Positions 27,221-35,195 of a stretch of DNA of 47,444 bases are shown piece by piece. How positions within the stretch are numbered: the first letter of the stretch is position 1; each line of letters starts with the position of its first letter. The notes below the pieces were generated by a model. That model made no database searches and was not told the DNA's origin. It saw only the letters and a list, made by a program, of their open reading frames with translations. This DNA comes from an uncultured Eubacteriales bacterium (GTDB lineage: Bacteria > Bacillota > Clostridia > Oscillospirales > Oscillospiraceae), in contig CABRZL010000007.1 of the NCBI GenBank assembly GCA_902475435.1, forward strand, positions 1-47,444. Reading direction: 5' to 3'. A program made the translations under genes and the position numbers.

Positions 27221-29260
27221 ATGAATGCACCGTTAAAAGGTCTGAAATCTCCGTTGGAAATTCGAGGGAAAATGCTTAAATCCCGGTTTATGTATCCGAT
27301 TGCTCAGGTTCATTTTTTGCAGGGACCTGAACCGTATCCAGCGGATCCCACTGTTACTTTTTATGAACGAATTGCAAAAAATGGTTGTGCTTTGGTGTTG
27401 ACGCAGGATTCAACCAATCCTGACCAAAGAATTATGCCGGGACATGATACGCCGCATTTCTCCATGTGGAATATGGAAGATAAGGCTTGTCAGAACTATT
27501 TCTGCCAGTTGACAGAATTTGTTCATATGCAGGGAAGCTTTATCGGGGTAGAGCTGTCCCCGGATCGGGGACTCCCCTATTGCGTGAATGATCCCGATCA
27601 AAAAATTGATTTTCCGCATCCGGGTTCTGAATCTCCGGAGGCGCTTCAGCTGAAAGAAGATTTTGCGCCATGGATGGACGGCGGACCTGAGGGACGAGCA
27701 GTACCAAGCCCGGATTGGAACCCAGCGCCTAAAAACGTCTACTTTACGGAAGAAAAAATGGATGAATATATTGATATTATGTGTAACAAGGCGCTCAAGT
27801 ATAAAAATCTGGGATATGACGCTGGACTTATTGATATGGGCGATCACTTTTATATTGGTCAGTTTTTGGAGTCCTATTGTAATTTCCGTACCGACGAATA
27901 TGGAGGATCCTTTGAAAATCGCATGCGCTTCGCCGTCAAGGTGGTAAAAGAGTTGCGGCGTCGATTGGGAAATGACTTTATTCTGGTGGGGAATATGCCG
28001 GGTACCAATGGAATGCCTCGCGGGCCTATGATGGGGCTCACCTATGAAGAGAGCGCAATGTTCTTAAAAGCAATCGAACCATACGTGGATATTGCCTTAA
28101 TTCGGGAAGCAGATTGTCAATTCCCGCTGGAACCTCGTGAGTCCGAGACAATCCCATATGCAAAGAAAATGAAAGAAATGGGTGTGAAGATCAAAATGGC
28201 CTGCGCTACGCCATATATGGATCTTCAAAAAATGGACGATGCGATTACTTCAGGCGCCTGCGATATTATCATGTCCGGACGTATGTTTCTCTGTAACGAT
28301 CGGCTGGGAGAGATATTGGAGCGCGGAGAGGTGGACGATCTGGTTCCCTGTATTGAATGTGGCGTTTGTCGTGGCACGTCCCCGGTTAAAGATTGGATGA
28401 GCCATTGTACCATCAATCCGGTGTTGGGGATGGAGCATCGGCTGAGTCATATTATTCGGCCCGTGACAAAAAAGAAAAAAGTTGCTGTCATTGGAGGTGG
28501 CCCCGGTGGTGTGACGTGTGCACTATGGCTCAAAGAACGGGGACATACGCCTGTAATTTTTGAAAAAGGATCGACCATTGGAGGACAGGTCAGCCATTCA
28601 GACCAGCCCAATTTCAAGTGGAAGCTTCAGCGGTATTTGGAATTTCTACGACATCAGGTTGATAAGCAAGGTGTGGAACTCCGGCTGAATACAGAGGCAA
28701 CTCCGGAGGCAATTTGTGCAGAAAATTTTGATGTTGTCATTGCGGCCACTGGAGCCAGACCAAAGCTGCCCAATATTCCGGGGGCGGAAACGGCAAAGTG
28801 GAACCCGGTTAATATCTATGAACATACGGATGAAATTGGGAAACGTGTAGTGGTAGTGGGGGGGTCTTCGGCTCCTTCCGAGGCAGCACTGTATTTGGCC
28901 CAAAAGGGGCATGAGGTGACGCAGATCAGCCGTCAAAATATCATCGCGTATGACCTCAATCCCATTCACCAGCGTGCGTACTACAATCTTTGGGCCAGAG
29001 ATTTTGGCGTAATTGAAATCCACAATGCCTGCACGACGAAAATCGAACCTGGAAAAGTTACTTACCGAGATGCCGATGGTATGTCCCATGAAATAGAATG
29101 TGACGATGTGGTAGTAGCTGGTGGTATGACGCCCAACTGTGAGGCAGCAATGGAGTTTTACGGCTGCGGGCCGGAGTACTATGCCATTGGAGACTGCCGG
29201 AGCCTTGGCACAATGCGGACTGCAATTCGGGATGCATATACTTTGGCCATGCGGATTTGA
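27221..29260 (+). CDS. NADH:flavin oxidoreductase / ene-reductase (OYE-Fe-S-FAD), paralog 5
   Basis: Predicted 679-residue reductase; the start at 27221 follows GAAAGGA. It is the most unusual barrel of the set. The substrate-site region reads D205-M-G-D208-H-F, so acidic residues occupy both His positions. Residues ~135-172 are an extra Pro/Gly/Trp/Asp-rich segment (APWMDGGPEGRAVPSPDW) at the same loop where paralog 1 has its Gly/Pro insert. The signature FRTDEYGGSFENR is kept. Cluster ligands are C377, C380, C383 and C396 (CIECGVC). Rossmann motifs are near 421 (VAVIGGGPGGVTCAL) and 545 (VVVVGGSSAPSEAAL, with the third Gly replaced by Ser). A positively charged substrate is one possibility given the acidic pair. 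Confidence 0.86.
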   Translation: MNAPLKGLKSPLEIRGKMLKSRFMYPIAQVHFLQGPEPYPADPTVTFYERIAKNGCALVLTQDSTNPDQRIMPGHDTPHFSMWNMEDKACQNYFCQLTEFVHMQGSFIGVELSPDRGLPYCVNDPDQKIDFPHPGSESPEALQLKEDFAPWMDGGPEGRAVPSPDWNPAPKNVYFTEEKMDEYIDIMCNKALKYKNLGYDAGLIDMGDHFYIGQFLESYCNFRTDEYGGSFENRMRFAVKVVKELRRRLGNDFILVGNMPGTNGMPRGPMMGLTYEESAMFLKAIEPYVDIALIREADCQFPLEPRESETIPYAKKMKEMGVKIKMACATPYMDLQKMDDAITSGACDIIMSGRMFLCNDRLGEILERGEVDDLVPCIECGVCRGTSPVKDWMSHCTINPVLGMEHRLSHIIRPVTKKKKVAVIGGGPGGVTCALWLKERGHTPVIFEKGSTIGGQVSHSDQPNFKWKLQRYLEFLRHQVDKQGVELRLNTEATPEAICAENFDVVIAATGARPKLPNIPGAETAKWNPVNIYEHTDEIGKRVVVVGGSSAPSEAALYLAQKGHEVTQISRQNIIAYDLNPIHQRAYYNLWARDFGVIEIHNACTTKIEPGKVTYRDADGMSHEIECDDVVVAGGMTPNCEAAMEFYGCGPEYYAIGDCRSLGTMRTAIRDAYTLAMRI

Positions 29261-29278
29261 TTTACATAGGAGGAATTT

Positions 29279-30028
29279 ATGATGGCAAAGAAGAACGGCT
29301 ATGTAGTGGTGCGTGGCGGAGTCAGCGGAGCAGGACGCTACATGAGTTTAAAACTGGCACAGGCGGGTTATGACGTGTTTGCCAATACAGCTGATGCAGC
29401 GCACAATTTTCGGGGAGACATCCTGATTAAAGAATGTGCGGATCTGGGTGTGAAGTTTGCATATAACAGCGGGAATCCGACAGATTATGCAGTTGCAGAA
29501 AAGATTGTATCGGATGCCGACCGAGCAATAGGGGGAAAAATGCTCTGTTATATCAATAATGATGGTGTGGTAGACGGTTCAAGGCTCACACAACTGACGC
29601 CCCCGCAGTATCAGGAACTGTTGGATATGCATTTCTTAACGCTGCTCCACTGTGCAAAAACTGCGGCCGACCATATGGCAAAACAGGGTGGCGGCATGTT
29701 CATCAATACGGCGGCGCTGATGCCATTTCCAGGGGAAGAAGCAGATTTTACACTGGAAATCAGCTTGTACGAGGCGTTTACACGGTCCTTGGCGAAGACC
29801 TATGCACCTATGAACGTGCGGTTTAATACAATTCTTTCGGCACCCTTGGCGTATCCGCCGGATCCACAGCTGGCCCCTCAGGAAGCGCCAAAGGAAGAGG
29901 AGCATGAACTTCAGTTTGCACCGGTCATATCTACCGAATCACCAGATGAATTTTTGGATATTTTGCTTAAAGTGGTGGAGTCACCCGGAATGACAGGTCA
30001 GGTTTTTGCCCCCAACGTAAGATTTTGA
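29279..30028 (+). CDS. SDR-fold protein lacking the catalytic triad
   Basis: Predicted 249-residue short-chain dehydrogenase/reductase-fold protein. The start at 29279 follows AGGAGG; an ATG one codon later is equally possible. The dinucleotide-binding loop is kept (GGVSGAGRYMS, 13-23), as are NNDG (93-96, usually NNAG) and TRSLAKTYAPMNVRFNTI (168-185). By alignment to that last block, the YxxxK pair corresponds to F157 and I161, and the Ser position to A145/A146, so the triad is gone. Residues ~192-212 are a Pro/Glu-rich insert (PPDPQLAPQEAPKEEEHE). It lies between two ene-reductases with short gaps. Without the triad it probably binds NAD(P) or a substrate rather than acting as an oxidoreductase. 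Confidence 0.78.
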   Translation: MMAKKNGYVVVRGGVSGAGRYMSLKLAQAGYDVFANTADAAHNFRGDILIKECADLGVKFAYNSGNPTDYAVAEKIVSDADRAIGGKMLCYINNDGVVDGSRLTQLTPPQYQELLDMHFLTLLHCAKTAADHMAKQGGGMFINTAALMPFPGEEADFTLEISLYEAFTRSLAKTYAPMNVRFNTILSAPLAYPPDPQLAPQEAPKEEEHELQFAPVISTESPDEFLDILLKVVESPGMTGQVFAPNVRF

Positions 30029-30072
30029 ATTACAAAATCAATACATTTTCTATATTGAAAGGGGGGATAGCC

Positions 30073-31998
30073 ATGTCGAATTTATATTCCCATATTTTGC
30101 AGCCCTTGCGTGTTGGAAATGTGATCCTGCGGAATCGGTTGTTTACAGCGCCCATGGGGTTGCACAGCCTCCAAGGAAGTGAGCCATATCCTACGCAAGC
30201 TGTCATTCAGCATTACGCTGAGAAAGCAAAGGGCGGAGCGGCAGTAGTGACTTGCAGCGGCACCCGGGCTTATACGACACCCTCCGATCATTGCCATATC
30301 TGCTATGACCTCTATTCTGGAGACTGTCAGCATTATTTGAGTCAAATGGCGGATGCAATTCATTTTTATGGTGCAAAAGTATCCATGGAAATAACCGCAT
30401 CGCCGCGGGACGGTACATATCAGGCATCTGGCGGCAATCAGGTAATGGGACCAGGCAACCAGATCTCAAAAGAAATTACAAAAGAGGTTATGGAGGAGAC
30501 ACTGGAAAATCTCAAACTCCAGGTTACGACATTAAAACGTCTGGGATATGATATGGTGATGTTGCATATTGCCTACAATATGGGACTCTTGGGCAGTTTT
30601 ATCAGTACTCGTCTCAATCGCCGGACAGATGAATACGGCGGACCGATTGAGAACCGAGTACGATTCCTAAACCAATGCTGTGATGCCATCCATGAAGCAG
30701 CGGGAAACGACTTTCTGATCGAATTGCGGATGTCCGGAGAACTGCCTGAAGAAGATGGATTTACCATTGAGGACGCATGCAAAATGGCAAAGTGCATGGA
30801 GGGGCATGTAGATCTTATTCAGGTTCATGCTCCAACGGAATGGCAGGCGCATCCCATGAGTTTCGAACCGCATCTCCCGAATCTTTGGATGGCAGAGGCT
30901 ATTAAGAAAAGCGGGACCCAAATCCCGGTAGTGACTATTGGCGGCTATCAGGATTTGTGCGAAATCGATCAACTTTTGGCAGACGGGAAAGCCGATGCGG
31001 TGAGCATGGCTCGCGGGTGGCTGGCAGATCCGTATCTTGGTGTGAAGGCACAGCAGGGAAGAGGCCAGGATGTTGTCCCCTGTGTTCAGTGTATGCGATG
31101 TCATGACTCTGCCTGTATAGAGGGGACTACCTTTGTCTGTACGGTAAATCCGCGTATGGGCATTGAACATAATCTACTGGATCGGGGAAGTCTCTTGCAG
31201 GAAGCACGGCAGCCAAAGAAGGTTGCAGTTGTCGGAGGTGGTCCGGCTGGTATGGAAGCGGCTTTGGTACTTCACCGGCGGGGACATGCCGTGACACTGT
31301 ATGAAGCCACGGACCGTCTGGGCGGTCAGCTCAACTTTGCCGATTATGCTCCTTTCAAAGCTGCGTTGGCAAAGTATAAGAGCTGGCTGATTCGACAGAT
31401 TGAGCAATCTCAAATACCAATTGTGTATGGGGTCCGGCCCAGCCGGGAACTGTTGCTTGAAAAGCAGTATCAGGTCGTCATTGCCGCGCTGGGAGCCGTA
31501 CCTGTCAAGCTTCCTCTGCCAGGTGCAGCGCAAGCTATCCCGGCTCCAACGATCTTTGGCCAGACAGAAACACTTGGACAGGACATTGTGATCATTGGCG
31601 GTGGCCAGGTGGGGTGCGAAACTGCACTGTATTTGGCGCAGTTAGGGAAACATGTGACAATCCTGGAGATAAAACAGGAGATCCTTGAGGATGCTTCTCC
31701 ATCCTATCGGAATCGACTGAAGCGCAATCTGATGGTTATGGGAGAGCAGGTCAGAATCATTACCAGCGCTCGTTGTACGGCGATAGGCAGGGAAACCAAC
31801 TATGCCGATGCACAGGGCCAAACCCATACTGTATGCTGCGATAACGCAGTATTGGCGGCAGGTATGCGCGCAGAAACGGATGCTGCAATGGAACTGTTTG
31901 ATTCAAGCTATGCTTTTTCTATGATTGGAGACTGTCAAAAGCCAGGAAATGTGCAAAAGGCTGTTCGATCCGCTTTCTCAACAGCAATCTTAATATAA
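30073..31998 (+). CDS. NADH:flavin oxidoreductase / ene-reductase (OYE-Fe-S-FAD), paralog 6
   Basis: Predicted 641-residue reductase. ATG 30073 follows AAAGGGGGG; an upstream start at 30025 overlapping the SDR gene lacks a site. The TIM barrel has NRRTDEYGGPIENR (182-195). The substrate-site motif is H165-I-A-Y168, so the first His is kept and the second is Tyr. Cluster ligands are C337, C340, C343 and C356, with an extra Cys at 348 inside the last loop. Rossmann motifs are at ~384 (VAVVGGGPAGMEAAL) and ~505 (IVIIGGGQVGCETAL). PMGLHSLQGSEPYPT near residue 30 resembles paralog 3 (PHGMHTIQMDEEYPT) and paralog 4. SBP 3 follows after 15 bp, so the two are translationally close. Confidence 0.87.
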   Translation: MSNLYSHILQPLRVGNVILRNRLFTAPMGLHSLQGSEPYPTQAVIQHYAEKAKGGAAVVTCSGTRAYTTPSDHCHICYDLYSGDCQHYLSQMADAIHFYGAKVSMEITASPRDGTYQASGGNQVMGPGNQISKEITKEVMEETLENLKLQVTTLKRLGYDMVMLHIAYNMGLLGSFISTRLNRRTDEYGGPIENRVRFLNQCCDAIHEAAGNDFLIELRMSGELPEEDGFTIEDACKMAKCMEGHVDLIQVHAPTEWQAHPMSFEPHLPNLWMAEAIKKSGTQIPVVTIGGYQDLCEIDQLLADGKADAVSMARGWLADPYLGVKAQQGRGQDVVPCVQCMRCHDSACIEGTTFVCTVNPRMGIEHNLLDRGSLLQEARQPKKVAVVGGGPAGMEAALVLHRRGHAVTLYEATDRLGGQLNFADYAPFKAALAKYKSWLIRQIEQSQIPIVYGVRPSRELLLEKQYQVVIAALGAVPVKLPLPGAAQAIPAPTIFGQTETLGQDIVIIGGGQVGCETALYLAQLGKHVTILEIKQEILEDASPSYRNRLKRNLMVMGEQVRIITSARCTAIGRETNYADAQGQTHTVCCDNAVLAAGMRAETDAAMELFDSSYAFSMIGDCQKPGNVQKAVRSAFSTAILI

Positions 31999-32013
31999 AG
32001 GAGGTTCAATATT

Positions 32014-33747
32014 ATGAAAAAAGGACTATCTCTCATTTTAATTTTGACCATGTTTGCCTCGTTTTTACTTGGCTGTGGCAATGTAGATTCCAACGGTTCC
32101 GGTTCTTCTGTAGAGCCGTCGCCAGTCGAAACAGCAGAACCGGAGAAAACGGCGGCACTTTCTATGGATGAGCCGACTGCTTCCGAAAATTCTACTGTAG
32201 AGGACAGCAAGCAGGAAGAAGATCCGTCTGTTTTGAGAGTGGAATATGATCTACCTCTGTTTGATGAAACTCGGACAATTTCCTATTGGAGTATTTGTCA
32301 GGGAATGGACGAGAGCAAGGGAAGTTACTTGTTTTGGCAGCGGCTGGCAGAGGAAACTGGCGTTCAGGTGGAGTTCGTGGATGCCAATGAAGAAAATGCA
32401 GCAGAGCGGTATAATCTTATGATGGCCACCGGAGATTTGACAGATATTATTGAAGAAAAGGGGCTCACCACAGGAACATCGTCCAAGTCTCCTTATACCG
32501 GAGGGTATACGCAGGCGATTGCTGACGGCATGTACATGGATTTAACGGAGATCATTCCAGAATCCTGTCCTAACTATTGGAGCCTCTTAGAGGAAAATGA
32601 ATCTGTTTATCGGGATTTGGCTTTGGATGACGGAACACTGTATTGTTTTGCAATGATTTACGACCAGCCATATGGACCGGAGCAGGGAGCGTGGGTTCGG
32701 ACAGATATGATGAATGAGGCCGGTATTACGGAGATTCCTACCACAGAAACCGGCTGGCTGGAATTATGGAAAGCAATGAAAGCGGAAAACGTGGTAGAGC
32801 AGCCGACACGGGCGAGTAATCTAGGAGATTTATACCCGAATATTGCAGAAGCCTATGGCACGACCGCTTCCTCCAGTTTCCTGGTAGATCTTCAGACGGG
32901 AGAGGTGTTCTATGACCTTATCAGTGATAATTACCGGGATTATCTGGAGTTTTTCCGTCAGGTGTATAGTGAAGGTTTAGTAAGTTCCGATTTTTATAGT
33001 GTCAGCGAAACCAGCATGATCGACATTGATAGCGGCCTAATTGCTACCTATGAATGTGTGTTGGGTGCGGCCAATCAAATGACTGCGAATGGCCTTCAAA
33101 TGGCGGCTTGTCCCGCAGTACATTTAGAGGATTATGAGGTTGCACAGCCCAAGCTGATTGACTATGAAACCTGGTCATCTCGGATTAAAACCGGAACATG
33201 GTGCTGTATCAATGCAAATACTGAAAATCTTGAGGCAGTGCTCCGGTGGTTGGACTTCCTATACAGTGATTATGGCATCCGGGTCTCCAACTATGGATTT
33301 GATGAAGGAGTCAGCTATGAATATGTGGACGGCCAGATTCAGTTGACGCCCGCCATGCTGGACCGCGATGAAAATATGATTGTAGGTCGCATGCAGTATA
33401 CCATGAAAGAAGGCCCCAGCTATATGTATGCGCAAATTGAAATGCCCGTTTCATCAGAATTTCTGGTAGAGTCTTATAATACTTGGTGCGATTTTGATCG
33501 GGAGGCCGCCCTGTACAGCACTATGCCCACCGGCGTCAATTTGGACGAAAGTGAAAATGAGATTGTAGCCAGCTTGATGAGCGATATTGAGACATACGTC
33601 TCGACTACCACGATGCAGTGGATGACCTGTGCCACAGATCTGACGGATGAGAGTTGGAACGCATATGTTTCCTATATCGAGGATTCTGGTATTTCTGATA
33701 TAATTGCTGCCTACCAGAGCGCATATGACCGCTATTTAACAAAATAA
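32014..33747 (+). CDS. Extracellular solute-binding lipoprotein, SBP 3
   Basis: Predicted 577-residue lipoprotein. The start at 32014 follows AAAGGAGG. Signal peptide MKKGLSLILILTMFASFLLGC has the lipobox Cys at residue 21, followed by ~55 residues of Ser/Pro/Glu-rich tether. The binding domain has the same blocks as its paralogs (LAEETGVQVEFVDANEENAAERYNLMMATGDLTDII, RVSNYGFDEGVSYEYVDGQIQLT) and ends AYQSAYDRYLTK. It lies 15 bp after paralog 6 and 67 bp before a beta-helix protein, from which it is separated by a strong hairpin with no T run. No permease is present in the operon. Confidence 0.85.
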   Translation: MKKGLSLILILTMFASFLLGCGNVDSNGSGSSVEPSPVETAEPEKTAALSMDEPTASENSTVEDSKQEEDPSVLRVEYDLPLFDETRTISYWSICQGMDESKGSYLFWQRLAEETGVQVEFVDANEENAAERYNLMMATGDLTDIIEEKGLTTGTSSKSPYTGGYTQAIADGMYMDLTEIIPESCPNYWSLLEENESVYRDLALDDGTLYCFAMIYDQPYGPEQGAWVRTDMMNEAGITEIPTTETGWLELWKAMKAENVVEQPTRASNLGDLYPNIAEAYGTTASSSFLVDLQTGEVFYDLISDNYRDYLEFFRQVYSEGLVSSDFYSVSETSMIDIDSGLIATYECVLGAANQMTANGLQMAACPAVHLEDYEVAQPKLIDYETWSSRIKTGTWCCINANTENLEAVLRWLDFLYSDYGIRVSNYGFDEGVSYEYVDGQIQLTPAMLDRDENMIVGRMQYTMKEGPSYMYAQIEMPVSSEFLVESYNTWCDFDREAALYSTMPTGVNLDESENEIVASLMSDIETYVSTTTMQWMTCATDLTDESWNAYVSYIEDSGISDIIAAYQSAYDRYLTK

Positions 33748-33759
33748 ACGGCATTGCAC

Positions 33760-33788
33760 AGGGCTTCTCTGGGTTGCAGGGAAGCCCT
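33760..33788 (+). other. Intercistronic hairpin between SBP 3 and the beta-helix gene
   Basis: A 12-bp stem with one G-T pair (33760-33771 with 33777-33788) and a 5-nt loop lies between the SBP stop and the next ribosome binding site. No T run follows, so it is more likely a processing or mRNA-stability element than a terminator. A similar structure lies at the equivalent position after SBP 4. Confidence 0.5.
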
Positions 33789-33814
33789 ATCCGGTCTAGA
33801 AAAGGAGTAATTTT

Positions 33815-35140
33815 ATGACAATTGATGAATTGCGTGTGTGTGCGAAACTTCCGCCACCGAAAGAGAAACAGCATTCTGGACCGCCTCCCGGATGGGTTCC
33901 TCCATCGCCTCCGCCGGAGATGGAATCCATATGTGAAAAAGCAATCAAGTCTGTGGAATTTGTAGATCATGCAAAGAAAGACCTGGATCATGTTCTGCTG
34001 ACTGCTTCAGAAGATAATGAATCCGCACTCTATGTTCGAAATGGTGCAAAAGTTTCAGCTGCTCACAGTGTTATGAAAAAAGAGGGCGGTGCTCTGGTTC
34101 GGGAGATCAAAGACAGCAGTGGTGCCATTCAGGATACGCTGCCAATGCTGAGAGGAATCAACAGCACTGTTTTGGTCAATGGAACCGGAACGGAACTGCA
34201 TTTGAGCGATTGTCAGATCCTGTCGCCATGCGACCCCGGAGACATGGAACTGGAGGCGGCCAACGGTGTATTTGCCGTGTTTCAGGGAAGAGCTTTTTTG
34301 AAACATGTAAAAATTCACGTGAATGGCGGATTTGGGCATGGATTGTATGATTCCCAATTTGGCGCCATTTACGCTTCTGACTGCAGTATCTTTACAACGG
34401 GCCATTGTGCTTCTGCGCTGGCCACGGATCAACCGGGCGGGGATCTATATATTACCAATACTTATGCGGTATGTACAGGACCGGCTTCTGCTGGCGTCTA
34501 CGTGGATGGCGGAAGTCATGCGGAACTTTATAATTGTCAGCTGGAATCGAGCCGGGGAGAGGGAGCGGTTCTTTGCAACGATGGTTTTTTGTCGATTTTC
34601 GGAAGTATATTACGAGGCACCGTGGGGGCAAAGATTTGGCAGCCCGTTTCTCAGCCTGGGAATATGAAACTTTCTGATTGTACCATTGTTTCCACGGTGG
34701 ATTCCGCCTTCGTCTTTGACGGAGGCTATGGAATTGTAACCATGGAAAATTGTACGTTGTTGCCTGCATTGGGACAGTGTGCCATTGAAAGCCGCAGATG
34801 TCCGCAGCACTATGACCATATTGGAAACGGGACGGCCATTTTAAAAGACTGTACGGTTTATGGGGATGCAGGGGCTGCTGATGATTGCAGTTTGTCATTG
34901 CGGCTGGAACATTCTATAATTCAGGGGAAGCTGCATCATGTGAATGTAACCGTAGGGTATGGAAGCAGGATAGTATTTACAGGCGATAGCCAGATAGAAA
35001 CTTTGACGGTAGATACACTGGACAGTTTAACGTCCATTTGTCCCTGTACCATTACTTATGTGCCTATGGATGGCGGCATTCAAGGGACCTATGACCTTCC
35101 CGGCGGCGGACGTTTGGTGCCCCGGGAAATTGCACCTTAA
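33815..35140 (+). CDS. Leaderless right-handed beta-helix protein with Pro-rich N-terminus
   Basis: Predicted 441-residue protein. ATG 33815 follows AAAGGAG. There is no signal peptide or membrane segment, so it is expected in the cytoplasm. Residues ~12-36 are Pro-rich (PPPKEKQHSGPPPGWVPPSP). Residues ~70-440 are repeating short beta strands with turns such as AIYASDCSIFTTG, LYITNTYAVCTG, AELYNCQLES, MKLSDCTIVST, VTMENCTLLP and AILKDCTVYG, a rung pattern of about 20-25 residues with recurring (D/N)C(T/S/Q). That is typical of right-handed parallel beta-helices. No carbohydrate-active catalytic motif is recognised. It follows SBP 3 and precedes paralog 7, in the same order as the homologue at 41480. 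Function unknown; a scaffold or small-molecule-binding role is speculation. Confidence 0.75.
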   Translation: MTIDELRVCAKLPPPKEKQHSGPPPGWVPPSPPPEMESICEKAIKSVEFVDHAKKDLDHVLLTASEDNESALYVRNGAKVSAAHSVMKKEGGALVREIKDSSGAIQDTLPMLRGINSTVLVNGTGTELHLSDCQILSPCDPGDMELEAANGVFAVFQGRAFLKHVKIHVNGGFGHGLYDSQFGAIYASDCSIFTTGHCASALATDQPGGDLYITNTYAVCTGPASAGVYVDGGSHAELYNCQLESSRGEGAVLCNDGFLSIFGSILRGTVGAKIWQPVSQPGNMKLSDCTIVSTVDSAFVFDGGYGIVTMENCTLLPALGQCAIESRRCPQHYDHIGNGTAILKDCTVYGDAGAADDCSLSLRLEHSIIQGKLHHVNVTVGYGSRIVFTGDSQIETLTVDTLDSLTSICPCTITYVPMDGGIQGTYDLPGGGRLVPREIAP

Positions 35141-35195
35141 ATATTTTTCTATGATAGACAAAAACGGGGAATTGTTTTTAGCAGGAGGAAACTAT

